This document shows, piece by piece, positions 1-5,772 of a stretch of DNA of 5,772 bases. The translations under genes and the position numbers were made by a program. This stretch comes from an uncultured Alphaproteobacteria bacterium (lineage in GTDB: Bacteria > Pseudomonadota > Alphaproteobacteria > Bin95): assembly GCA_913060845.1 (NCBI GenBank), contig CAJXVF010000187.1, positions 1-5,772 of the forward strand. The letters are read 5' to 3'. The notes under the pieces were generated by a model. That model made no database searches, was not told where the DNA came from, and saw nothing but the letters and a program-made list of their open reading frames with translations. Positions within the stretch are counted from its first letter, which is position 1. The number at the start of each line of letters is the position of its first letter.

Positions 1-38
1 ACAACTTCTTTAAGGCTGCTGGATATGTTGCAGATTAA
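1..38 (+). CDS. Possible 3' end of a truncated plus-strand gene
   Basis: Reading from base 3, the plus strand gives NFFKAAGYVAD and then TAA at 36-38. The stop lies 5 nt before a GC-rich hairpin, which fits a real gene end. Of the other two plus frames, one stops at 11-13. The remaining one stays open to TAG at 52-54, inside the hairpin, so it is less attractive. The FFKAAGY pattern faintly recalls the last segment of GNAT acetyltransferases (a [F/Y]Y..xGY-like motif), but eleven residues cannot support an assignment. If real, this gene converges on mutT. Confidence is low because only the tail is visible. Confidence 0.3.
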   Translation, partial: NFFKAAGYVAD

Positions 39-43
39 ATGGA

Positions 44-59
44 CGGCGCTCTAGCGCCG
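44..59. terminator. Short GC-rich hairpin between convergent gene ends
   Basis: CGGCGC (44-49) pairs perfectly with GCGCCG (54-59) around the loop TCTA; the loop T and A can also pair. The hairpin lies 5 nt after the possible plus-strand stop at 36-38 and 13 nt after the mutT stop, so it could serve both directions. On the minus strand it is followed by a modestly T-rich stretch (TCCATTTAATC). On the plus strand no T-run follows. It is therefore a structural candidate rather than a textbook intrinsic terminator. Confidence 0.45.
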
Positions 60-72
60 CTGATGGACGCCC

Positions 73-486
73 TCACAGGAAGTCCCGCAACATCGCCACA
101 AGCGGCTTATCAGCCGGCGGCATAGGGTATTTCAGCATCTCCTGCGGGGTTGCCCAGGCAAGCCGCTGGCCTTCGAGCCCCGTAGGATTGCCTTCCCACA
201 CGCGGCAAATATAAAGCGGCATCAGCAAGTGAAACGCTTCATACGTGTGGCTGGCGAACGTAAATGGTGCCAGGCACGACGCGACAGTGTCGATGCCAAG
301 CTCTTCCTGCAATTCCCGAATGAGCGCCGCCTCAGGCGTCTCCCCAGGGGCGACCTTGCCGCCTGGAAATTCCCACATCCCAGCCAAGTTCTTCCCCTCT
401 GGCCGTTCTGCAAGCAGAACGCGGCCATCGCGGTCTACCAATGCGACCGCGACGACCAGCAGGGTCGGTAAATTAGGCTCGCTCAA
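73..486 (-). CDS. mutT: Nudix hydrolase, MutT-like 8-oxo-dGTP diphosphatase
   Basis: The 137-residue product has a complete Nudix box at residues 43-65 that fits GX5EX7REUXEEXGU exactly: G43, E49, R57-E58, E61-E62, G64, I65. The glutamates bind the catalytic divalent metal. The box is preceded by the typical strand and MWEFPGGK segment (37-44). Family members of this size hydrolyse oxidised nucleoside triphosphates such as 8-oxo-dGTP to the monophosphate, preventing A:T to C:G transversions; they are cytosolic. The length is normal for MutT. The start is TTG (486-484), overlapping the argJ stop TGA in a TTGA arrangement with no clear Shine-Dalgarno, so translation probably depends on coupling to argJ. 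The first Met after it is residue 37, inside the fold, which supports the TTG start. Nudix substrates are hard to predict, so another nucleotide substrate is possible. Confidence 0.87.
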   Translation of the reverse strand: MSEPNLPTLLVVAVALVDRDGRVLLAERPEGKNLAGMWEFPGGKVAPGETPEAALIRELQEELGIDTVASCLAPFTFASHTYEAFHLLMPLYICRVWEGNPTGLEGQRLAWATPQEMLKYPMPPADKPLVAMLRDFL

Positions 487-1712
487 CTGCGGTAGTCCGC
501 GTTGATTTCGATATAGCCGTGGGTCAAATCACAGGTCCAAACCGTCGCTTTGCCGCGACCAAGGCCGATATCAACTTCGATATCAATTTCCTGGCCCTTC
601 ATGTGCGCGGCAACGGGCGCTTCGTCATAGCCTTCAACCACCATGCCATTGGCCGTGATTTCCGTGCCGCCAATGAGGATGCGCAGCAGGTCCCGCTCCG
701 CCTTCTCACCAGACTTGCCCACGGCCATGACGATCCGGCCCCAGTTCGCGTCTTCCCCCGCTATGGCCGTTTTCACCAAAGGCGAATTGGCGATTGAAAG
801 CCCAATGCGTTTGGCCGCACCTGGCGATGTCGCACCCGTTACACGAACAGCGATGAACTTGGATGCGCCCTCCCCGTCCCGGACCACCTGTTGGGACAAA
901 TCCATGCAGATCGCCAGCAGTGCCCGCTTAAAGTCCTTGAGAGACGGATCATTGGCGTTTTCAGGCTTGGCATTGCCTACCTTCGCTGTCGCCGCCAGTA
1001 GGACCGTGTCAGATGTGGATGTATCGCTATCTACAGTGATGCAGTTGAAGGTCTTGTCGACGGCCCGCGTCAGCAACGTCTGCAGGATAGGCTGAGGAAT
1101 ATCAGCGTCCGTGCATATGTAGCCCAACATGGTCGCCATATCGGGCGCGATCATGCCAGAGCCTTTGACAATGCCGTTCAGGCGCACGTCTACGCCGCCG
1201 ATCTTCGCCGTTTCCGTCGCGACTTTAACGAACGTATCCGTCGTCATGATCGCAGCAGCGGCTTTTTCCCACCCGCCGGGCTGTAACTTAGGCCCAAGTG
1301 CTCGCACGCTTTTCGGTATGGCGTCCTGGGGCATCGGTTCCCCGATAACACCCGTTGACGACACATAGACTGCCATCAGGCTGCAGCCGAACACATCTGC
1401 TGCCGTCTTGATCGTTTCCTGCACAACAACATCGCCAGCGCGGCCGGTGAACGCATTGGCGTTGCCAGAATTGACCACAAGCGCGCGGGCGTCCCCACCC
1501 GCCGCCAGGGCATCAACGCAATGCTCAACCGGTGCCGAACGTGTTTTAGACTTAGTGACGACGCCGGCCATGACGGAGCCAGGGTCAAAAGCCATCACCA
1601 TTACGTCATCGCGGCCTTTGTAGCGGACGCCACTATTCATCGTGCCGATTTGCACGCCGGCCAGCGGCGGAAGATTGGGCGCCGATTCGGGCGCCAGAGG
1701 AGACCGTTGCAT
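483..1712 (-). CDS. argJ: Glutamate N-acetyltransferase / amino-acid acetyltransferase ArgJ
   Basis: The 409-residue protein is full length for ArgJ. This enzyme moves the acetyl group from N-acetylornithine to glutamate, giving ornithine and N-acetylglutamate in the cyclic arginine pathway. Bifunctional forms also make N-acetylglutamate from acetyl-CoA. The self-cleavage site is clear: KGSGMIAPDMATML at 183-196, with the cut expected between A193 and T194. T194 becomes the N-terminal nucleophile of the beta chain. Other family signatures are NSGNANAFTG (81-90), the oxyanion-hole segment SSTGVIG (118-124), TTDT (157-160), GEGASK (280-285) and the C-terminus INADYRS, which supplies substrate-binding residues. 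The start is ATG at 1712, preceded by a purine-rich AAGGTAAGAAG. The gene lies 29 nt after the isomerase gene and overlaps mutT by 4 nt, so the three are likely co-transcribed. Whether it is mono- or bifunctional cannot be read from the sequence. Confidence 0.96.
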   Translation of the reverse strand: MQRSPLAPESAPNLPPLAGVQIGTMNSGVRYKGRDDVMVMAFDPGSVMAGVVTKSKTRSAPVEHCVDALAAGGDARALVVNSGNANAFTGRAGDVVVQETIKTAADVFGCSLMAVYVSSTGVIGEPMPQDAIPKSVRALGPKLQPGGWEKAAAAIMTTDTFVKVATETAKIGGVDVRLNGIVKGSGMIAPDMATMLGYICTDADIPQPILQTLLTRAVDKTFNCITVDSDTSTSDTVLLAATAKVGNAKPENANDPSLKDFKRALLAICMDLSQQVVRDGEGASKFIAVRVTGATSPGAAKRIGLSIANSPLVKTAIAGEDANWGRIVMAVGKSGEKAERDLLRILIGGTEITANGMVVEGYDEAPVAAHMKGQEIDIEVDIGLGRGKATVWTCDLTHGYIEINADYRS

Positions 1713-1729
1713 TATTACTTCTTACCTTG

Positions 1730-1753
1730 ATCCGCCGGGATCTAATCCGCCGG
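1730..1753. repeat. 9-bp direct repeat across the isomerase stop codon
   Basis: ATCCGCCGG occurs at 1730-1738 and again at 1745-1753, a 15-bp period. On the minus strand this is CCGGCGGAT twice, with the isomerase stop TAG between the copies. The downstream copy stays in the isomerase reading frame and would encode I-P-A-D, echoing the V-P-A-D at the annotated C-terminus. The pattern looks like a small tandem duplication or slippage event at the gene end, although nine bases could also recur by chance in GC-rich sequence. Confidence 0.6.
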
Positions 1754-2632
1754 CACCCGTTTCAATTCAATCGGCGAGCCATCGGGGGTAAACCGTTGGA
1801 TCGTCGCATCTTCCCTAAGCTTCGTCAGCGCCGCGATCATGGCTTCAGTGCGGGCTTCTTCTGCAAGCTTCGGTGCGGCCTCATAGAAGGGCGGCGGCGG
1901 CACTTGCTTCGTTTCCATGACCTTGATCACGTGAAAGCCGAACTCTGTCTGCACCGGCGTTTTTGTGTATTCACCAGCTTCCAATGCGAACGCGGCTTTG
2001 GAGAACGGCGGTACCATCTGGCCTTCGCCAAAGAATCCTAGATCACCGCCGCGTGGGCCGGATGGGCCGACAGAATGCTCTTTCGCCAGCGCAACAAAGT
2101 CTCCGCCAAGGCCCAAAAGCTCAATGATTTCCTTAGCAAGCTCTTCTGTTTTAACGAGAATATGGCTGGCCTTGACCTGCTTAATGCCGTCCTTGCCCAG
2201 CGCTTCATATCGGCGGCGCAGGGCGACTTCCGACATCGCCTCCTCACCGATCTTCTGCATATAAGCATCTGCCAACACGGCATCCTGCGCTGCTTTCAAC
2301 CGCGCTTTCACGGCTGACGTATCCAACAACCCAGCGTCCTTACCGGCACGGGCAGCGAGGTCTTGGTCGATGACCCGGTCCATAATGGTGATGTAGAATG
2401 TCTGTGGATCTAGCTGGCCCAGGTCTTTGCCAAAGGCGTGCAAGGCGTCTTGCAGGCGGCTCAGGCGGATAGACTCACCATTCACGATCGCGACAACCTG
2501 ATCTTCTTCATTCGGCATAGGCGTTGCCGCTGGGGCAGGTTCTGTTGTCGGCTTCGTTGTATCTTGGGCCAATGCGGGCGCTGTGTTCAGCGCCAGGATC
2601 GCAGAAAGCGCCAGGCCAGTAATCATCCGCAT
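1742..2632 (-). CDS. Exported parvulin-type peptidyl-prolyl cis-trans isomerase (SurA/PpiC-like)
   Basis: From the ATG at 2632 the product is 296 aa. It opens with a signal peptide: n-region MRM, hydrophobic core to about residue 16, and an ALA motif at 20-22 with cleavage expected before Q23. A Thr/Pro/Ala-rich linker follows. Next comes a SurA-N-like helical region (about 45-145), then a parvulin rotamase domain (about 150-238). Visible parvulin marks are VKASHILV (H157), GGDLGFFGEGQMVPPF (195-210) and FGFHVIKV (231-238, H234). The likely role is catalysis of prolyl isomerisation and chaperoning of exported proteins in the periplasm. The frame is open upstream to a GTG at 2734, but AGGAGA sits 6 nt before the ATG at 2632 and a signal peptide begins exactly there, so I chose that start. 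The gene is first in a likely operon with argJ and mutT and divergent from secA. The stop is TAG, followed by eight further in-frame sense codons. No lipobox is seen. Confidence 0.92.
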   Translation of the reverse strand: MRMITGLALSAILALNTAPALAQDTTKPTTEPAPAATPMPNEEDQVVAIVNGESIRLSRLQDALHAFGKDLGQLDPQTFYITIMDRVIDQDLAARAGKDAGLLDTSAVKARLKAAQDAVLADAYMQKIGEEAMSEVALRRRYEALGKDGIKQVKASHILVKTEELAKEIIELLGLGGDFVALAKEHSVGPSGPRGGDLGFFGEGQMVPPFSKAAFALEAGEYTKTPVQTEFGFHVIKVMETKQVPPPPFYEAAPKLAEEARTEAMIAALTKLREDATIQRFTPDGSPIELKRVPAD

Positions 2633-2638
2633 ATGCGG

Positions 2639-2645
2639 TCTCCTC
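2639..2645 (-). promoter_or_regulatory. Ribosome binding site fixing the isomerase start
   Basis: On the minus strand GAGGAGA lies 6 nt (CCGCAT) before ATG at 2632-2630. This strong Shine-Dalgarno match decides between three nearby ATGs. The one at 2647 overlaps the site itself. The one at 2626 is two codons further in, at a less favourable distance. Confidence 0.75.
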
Positions 2646-2700
2646 ATACAAAATTGCACGCCGAGATTAGCACTTCGACGCATTTGGCGAAGGCGTTCCA

Positions 2701-2722
2701 GCCCGTCATTCGTTGACAGGGC
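2701..2722. promoter_or_regulatory. Imperfect palindrome over the secA -35 element
   Basis: GCCCGTCA (2701-2708) and TGACAGGGC (2714-2722) are inverted copies, separated by TTCGT and broken only by one extra A at 2718. That gives eight paired positions per arm. The palindrome covers the candidate secA -35 (2713-2718) and lies in the region shared with the divergent isomerase operon. It could be a regulator-binding site, or chance symmetry. No family of regulator is recognisable from the half-site. Confidence 0.35.
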
Positions 2723-2741
2723 CGCACCTCGCACTTATCTG
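2713..2741 (+). promoter_or_regulatory. secA: Candidate sigma70-type promoter for secA
   Basis: A perfect TTGACA (2713-2718) is followed after 17 nt by TATCTG (2736-2741), which matches three of six positions of the -10 consensus including the leading TAT. Alphaproteobacterial housekeeping promoters often keep the -35 better than the -10, so this is plausible. It would place the transcript start near 2748 and leave a leader of roughly 65 nt before secA. An alternative -10 at 2756-2761 (TATGCT) lacks a well-placed -35. Confidence 0.5.
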
Positions 2742-2756
2742 TCAAGGACCGTTGTT

Positions 2757-2807
2757 ATGCTTGCGGCGGCGATTGCGCAACACGCGCCCATTTTATCCAG
2801 ATATTGA
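2757..2807 (+). CDS. Possible 16-codon leader ORF upstream of secA
   Basis: ATG at 2757 opens [16 protein letters not shown] and ends at TGA 2805-2807. AAGGA (2744-2748) lies 8 nt before this ATG, a good spacing for a ribosome binding site. The stop shares bases with GAGG (2806-2809), the apparent secA ribosome binding site, and ends 7 nt before the secA ATG, in another frame. A ribosome finishing this ORF would therefore sit on the secA initiation region. SecA levels are controlled by leader peptides in other bacteria (SecM in Escherichia coli), but this peptide has no signal sequence and is too short to resemble SecM. It could be coincidental. If transcription starts near 2748, its own ribosome binding site would not be transcribed. 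Confidence 0.3.
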   Translation: MLAAAIAQHAPILSRY

Positions 2808-2814
2808 GGCCCAT

Positions 2815-5544
2815 ATGTTCGGCGCCATCGTTAAGCGCGTGCTTGGCACTGCGAATGATCGTTACATTAAGTCGCTCCACGCGACCGTAGCAAAAATCAA
2901 TGACTTAGAGCCCGAATTTGAGGCTTTGAGTGATGACGAAGTGCGTGCGCTCACGCCCAAATTCCAGGCGCGCTTAGCTGCTGGTGAAACGATCGACGAC
3001 CTTTTGCCAGAAGCTTTCGCCGCTGTGCGGGAAGCAGCGAAGCGCACCCTTGGCCAGCGCCATTTCGATGTGCAGCTGATGGGCGGCATTGTTCTGCACA
3101 CCGGCATGATCGCCGAAATGAAAACCGGCGAAGGTAAAACCCTGGTCGCCACGCTTGCCGTGTATTTGAATGCGCTCGAAGGCAAGGGCGTCCATGTCGT
3201 CACCGTCAATGACTATCTGGCCCAGCGCGATGCTGGCTGGATGAGTGCCGTCTATAATTTCTTGGGCCTCAGCGTCGGCTGCATTTTGGGTGGCCTATTG
3301 GATGACGAGCGGCGCGTGCAATACGCCCAAGACGTCACCTACGGCACCAACAACGAATTCGGCTTCGATTATCTTCGCGACAATATGAAGTTCCGGCTGA
3401 CCGATATGGTCCAGCGCAATTTCAACTACGCCATTGTTGATGAGGTGGATTCTATCCTCATCGACGAAGCGCGAACGCCGCTGATTATCTCCGGCGCTGC
3501 TGAACAATCCTCAGAGCTGTATCAGACCGTGAATGCAGTGATGCAGCACATCCAGCCTGACGATTATGAAAAAGACGAAAAGTCCAAAGCTGTCGGCATG
3601 TCCGATTCCGGTTCCGACCGGGTGGAAGAACTGCTGCGCGAAGCGGGCATTCTGACCGAAGGCGGATTGTACGATATCGCCAATGTGTCAATCGTCCATC
3701 ACGTCAATCAGGCGCTCCGGGCGCACACCCTGTTTGAGCGTGACGTGGATTACATGGTTCGGGACGACAAAGTCGTCATCATTGACGAATTCACTGGGCG
3801 CGCCATGGACGGCCGTCGCTTCTCCGAAGGCCTCCACCAAGCTTTGGAAGCTAAGGAAGGCGTTGAAATTCAGGTTGAGAACCAAACGCTGGCGTCCATC
3901 ACCTTCCAGAACTATTTCCGCCTCTATCCAAAGCTTGCTGGCATGACAGGCACGGCAATGACGGAAGCGGGCGAGTTTGACGAGATTTACAAGCTCAACG
4001 TGGTGGAAATGCCGACCAATGTCAGCGTCTCCCGCGAAGACTTCGATGATGAAGTCTATCGCTCCATGAAGGAGAAAAACCGCGCCATTGTTGCTGAGAT
4101 CAAGGACCGGAATGCCAAAAAGCAGCCGATCCTTGTCGGCACAGTCTCCATTGATAAGTCTGAAATGCTGTCTGAGGAACTGAAGACGGCAGGCGTTGAG
4201 CATGCGGTTCTCAACGCCCGTTACCATGAGCAGGAAGCCAAAATCATCGCGCTCGCGGGTAAGCCCGGTGCCGTCACGATTGCTACCAATATGGCTGGTC
4301 GCGGCACCGATATTCAGCTTGGCGGCAATCGCGACATGATGCTGGCGGACATGCTGTCCGATATTGACGATGAGGCCGAACGCGCCCGCATCACTGCGGA
4401 CGTCGAGGCCGAAATCGCGACCGACAAAGTCACCGCACTTGAAGCAGGCGGCCTGTTCGTACTCGCGACAGAACGGCATGAAAGCCGCCGGATCGATAAT
4501 CAGCTTCGTGGCCGTTCAGGCCGTCAGGGTGATCCGGGCGCATCCAAATTCTATATCAGTCTCGATGATGATCTGATGCGCATCTTCGGATCTGAGCGAA
4601 TGGACAGCGTATTGCGCCGTCTTGGCCTCAAAGAAGATGAAGCCATTGTCCATCCGTGGATCAACCGCGCACTGGAGAAGGCCCAGGGCAAAGTTGAAGC
4701 GCGCAACTTCGAAATCCGTAAAAACCTACTCCGCTATGACGATGTGATGAATGATCAGCGTAAGGTCGTTTATGAGCAACGCCGCGAAATCATGGATGCG
4801 GAAGATGTTCGCGAAACCGTGGAAGACATGCGCCGCCAAGTGGCGGAAGATCTCGTCGCTGAACATATTCCGAAGAACGCACTCCCTGATCAGTGGGATG
4901 TAGACGGCCTACAAGCTGCACTCGTCGCCAATATGGCGCTGGAATATCCGATTGCTGACTGGGCCAAAGAAGAAGGCATCGCCGACGAGGAAATCCTAGA
5001 TCGCATCCAGGCGGACGTTGATCGGCGCATGGCGGAAAAAGCCGCCAACTACGGCCCAAAAGTCATGCGTTTCGCGGAAAAAAGCGTACTGCTGCAGCTG
5101 CTCGATCAAGTCTGGAAGGATCACTTGCTGGCGCTTGACCATCTACGCCAGGGGATCGGCCTCCGCGCTTATGCACAGCGGGACCCGCTGAATGAATACA
5201 AGCAGGAAGCGTTCAGCCTGTTTGAAGGCATGTTGGGTCGCCTCCGCACCGTTGTCAGTGCGACACTCGTACATCTTCAGATTGATACGCAGGTTCCAGA
5301 ACCAGGTCCCTCGGCTGAAATGGGTGAAATATACGAAGAGCATCCCGACGCTGGCGGCATTGATGATATGGATGCAGCTGACAGTTCGCCCCCCCCTGCC
5401 CGTGCCGAGCCCCGGCAATCGCGGATTGCGTCGGAGGCAGCTGTAGACCCGAATGATCCGTCAACCTGGGGCCGGGTACCGCGTAACAGCACATGCCCAT
5501 GTGGTTCTGGCAAAAAATTCAAGCACTGCCATGGTAAAGTTTAA
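2815..5544 (+). CDS. secA: Preprotein translocase ATPase SecA
   Basis: The complete 909-residue SecA is the ATP-driven motor that pushes unfolded preproteins through SecYEG. Domains in order: NBD1 (about 1-225 and 375-415), preprotein cross-linking domain (about 226-374), NBD2 (about 416-615), helical scaffold/wing and two-helix finger (about 616-828), flexible acidic/proline linker (about 829-885) and a zinc-binding tail. Visible motifs are Walker A MKTGEGKT (102-109, K108), [12 protein letters not shown] (209-220), MTGT (377-380), [10 protein letters not shown] (495-504) and [11 protein letters not shown] (563-573). K108 and D209 fall at the same numbers as in Escherichia coli SecA. The tail [14 protein letters not shown] holds C894, C896, C905 and H906, the set that binds zinc and docks SecB. 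The frame is open upstream to a TTG at 2713, but the family begins MFGA/MFG and GAGG lies 5 nt before the ATG at 2815. The gene is divergent from the exported isomerase. No key residue is missing. Confidence 0.99.
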   Translation: MFGAIVKRVLGTANDRYIKSLHATVAKINDLEPEFEALSDDEVRALTPKFQARLAAGETIDDLLPEAFAAVREAAKRTLGQRHFDVQLMGGIVLHTGMIAEMKTGEGKTLVATLAVYLNALEGKGVHVVTVNDYLAQRDAGWMSAVYNFLGLSVGCILGGLLDDERRVQYAQDVTYGTNNEFGFDYLRDNMKFRLTDMVQRNFNYAIVDEVDSILIDEARTPLIISGAAEQSSELYQTVNAVMQHIQPDDYEKDEKSKAVGMSDSGSDRVEELLREAGILTEGGLYDIANVSIVHHVNQALRAHTLFERDVDYMVRDDKVVIIDEFTGRAMDGRRFSEGLHQALEAKEGVEIQVENQTLASITFQNYFRLYPKLAGMTGTAMTEAGEFDEIYKLNVVEMPTNVSVSREDFDDEVYRSMKEKNRAIVAEIKDRNAKKQPILVGTVSIDKSEMLSEELKTAGVEHAVLNARYHEQEAKIIALAGKPGAVTIATNMAGRGTDIQLGGNRDMMLADMLSDIDDEAERARITADVEAEIATDKVTALEAGGLFVLATERHESRRIDNQLRGRSGRQGDPGASKFYISLDDDLMRIFGSERMDSVLRRLGLKEDEAIVHPWINRALEKAQGKVEARNFEIRKNLLRYDDVMNDQRKVVYEQRREIMDAEDVRETVEDMRRQVAEDLVAEHIPKNALPDQWDVDGLQAALVANMALEYPIADWAKEEGIADEEILDRIQADVDRRMAEKAANYGPKVMRFAEKSVLLQLLDQVWKDHLLALDHLRQGIGLRAYAQRDPLNEYKQEAFSLFEGMLGRLRTVVSATLVHLQIDTQVPEPGPSAEMGEIYEEHPDAGGIDDMDAADSSPPPARAEPRQSRIASEAAVDPNDPSTWGRVPRNSTCPCGSGKKFKHCHGKV

Positions 5545-5552
5545 CGCACTTT

Positions 5553-5587
5553 AGCGGCCCGCAGCCGGTTAACGGATGCTGGTCGCT
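5553..5587 (+). terminator. Long imperfect hairpin after secA, likely terminator
   Basis: Starting 8 nt after the secA TAA, bases 5553-5567 pair with 5573-5587 around the loop GTTAA. There are twelve Watson-Crick pairs, one G-T pair and two mismatches (C5560/T5580 and G5564/A5576). The 3' side runs into only TTT before an A, so the U-tract is weak. Position and stem length favour a terminator or an mRNA 3'-stabilising stem for secA. Its last base also begins the candidate -35 of the next gene. Confidence 0.6.
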
Positions 5588-5616
5588 TTACAGGCTATTA
5601 ATTAGCAGGCTAATAT
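5587..5616 (+). promoter_or_regulatory. Candidate marR promoter with an internal operator-like palindrome
   Basis: TTTACA (5587-5592) and TAATAT (5611-5616), 18 nt apart, form a reasonable sigma70-type promoter in a locally AT-rich patch. Within it, ATTAGC (5601-5606) and GCTAAT (5609-5614) form a perfect inverted repeat around AG. CAGGCTA also occurs twice in direct orientation, 15 bp apart (5591-5597 and 5606-5612). MarR-family regulators commonly bind short AT-rich palindromes in their own promoters and repress themselves. That makes this a plausible autoregulatory operator for the gene that follows, but no binding is shown by sequence alone. Confidence 0.45.
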
Positions 5617-5658
5617 ATAGTGACGTTATTATTTGATACCTTATTGATAGGAAGGCGC

Positions 5659-5772
5659 ATGACTGACGCGCTCCCCAATGTTGGGCGACAGGTGGGCCTG
5701 CTTGCCCGGCTCTGGCGGACGGAGCTGGATAACCGTTTGCGCCCACACGGCCTGTCGCAAGCGCGCTGGCTG
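5659..5772 (+). CDS. MarR-like transcriptional regulator, N-terminal part
   Basis: ATG at 5659 is preceded by AGGAAGG (5649-5655), a strong ribosome binding site. It opens a frame of 38 codons that runs off the window. The visible protein has LLARLWRTELDNRLRPHGLSQ at about 14-34, then ARWL. This matches the first helix and the turn into helix 2 of MarR-family regulators (pattern ...R..R..LD..L.P.GLT.AQW..L). The winged-helix DNA-binding part lies beyond the edge, so neither the ligand nor the subfamily can be told. MarR proteins are cytosolic dimers that usually repress their own promoter and a neighbouring gene until a small ligand or oxidant releases them. The 114-nt gap and the hairpin after secA suggest separate transcription. 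Confidence 0.72.
   Translation, partial: MTDALPNVGRQVGLLARLWRTELDNRLRPHGLSQARWL

Noticed and set aside
229..505. Plus-strand open frames across mutT and the argJ end
   Set aside because: They are antisense shadows of genes with clear catalytic motifs and lack recognisable features of their own.
1376..1623. Alternative-frame ORFs on both strands within argJ
   Set aside because: They are low-complexity arginine/alanine/serine-rich translations typical of wrong frames in GC-rich DNA, inside a well-supported gene.
2664..2691. Possible minus-strand promoter for the isomerase operon (TTCGCC, 16 nt, TAATCT)
   Set aside because: Each hexamer matches the consensus at only about half its positions, too weak to list, although a promoter must lie somewhere in this region.
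2633..2734. 34-residue N-terminal extension of the isomerase from a GTG start
   Set aside because: A strong AGGAGA site and a signal peptide both point to the ATG at 2632. The extension would bury the signal peptide.
2713..2814. 34-residue N-terminal extension of SecA from a TTG start
   Set aside because: The TTG is part of the likely -35 element, the extension lacks SecA-like sequence, and the family start MFG at 2815 has its own ribosome binding site.
3688..4479. 263-codon open frame on the minus strand inside secA
   Set aside because: It lies wholly antisense to highly conserved SecA motifs, shows no recognisable domain and has no operon context. Long antisense frames are common opposite GC-rich conserved genes.
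5330..5460. Proline/acid-rich stretch with a C-run near the secA end, considered as a frameshift or low-complexity artefact
   Set aside because: The frame continues correctly into the conserved DPNDPSTWG and zinc-binding tail; variable linkers here are normal for SecA.

Overview
This window reads as an ordinary chromosomal housekeeping segment of an alphaproteobacterium. I base that on the SecA sequence (canonical motifs, a zinc-binding C-tail of the alphaproteobacterial type) and on the gene order mutT - argJ - parvulin-type prolyl isomerase, divergent from secA. I recall that order from several alphaproteobacterial genomes but cannot verify it here. Base composition is moderate, with GC in the mid-50s percent by eye. 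I see no mobile element, CRISPR array, tRNA, rRNA or clear sign of horizontal transfer. The genus cannot be named from the sequence alone.

Layout, left to right. Positions 1-38 may hold the last codons of a plus-strand gene cut by the window edge. A small GC-rich hairpin at 44-59 then sits between it and a three-gene minus-strand cluster. In transcription order that cluster is an exported SurA/PpiC-like peptidyl-prolyl isomerase (2632 to 1742), argJ (1712 to 483) and mutT (486 to 73). The gaps are 29 nt and a 4-nt overlap, so the cluster is probably one operon. A 182-nt divergent intergenic region (2633-2814) follows. It holds a perfect TTGACA -35 element for secA, an imperfect palindrome over that element, and a 16-codon upstream ORF whose stop codon runs into the secA ribosome binding site. 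secA itself is complete (2815-5544, 909 aa). A long imperfect hairpin (5553-5587) follows it, then an AT-rich promoter with an internal palindrome, then the first 38 codons of a MarR-like regulator cut by the right edge.

Functionally, SecA (the preprotein translocase motor) and the exported isomerase (a likely periplasmic folding helper for SecA/SecYEG substrates) form a divergent pair with related roles. ArgJ (arginine biosynthesis) and MutT (nucleotide pool sanitation) appear to share the isomerase transcript without an obvious functional tie.

I did not find a new multi-gene system. The points most worth a second look are the short leader ORF in front of secA, an in-frame stop plus short duplication at the isomerase C-terminus, and the palindrome inside the marR promoter. 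No gene-free stretch reaches 300 bases.
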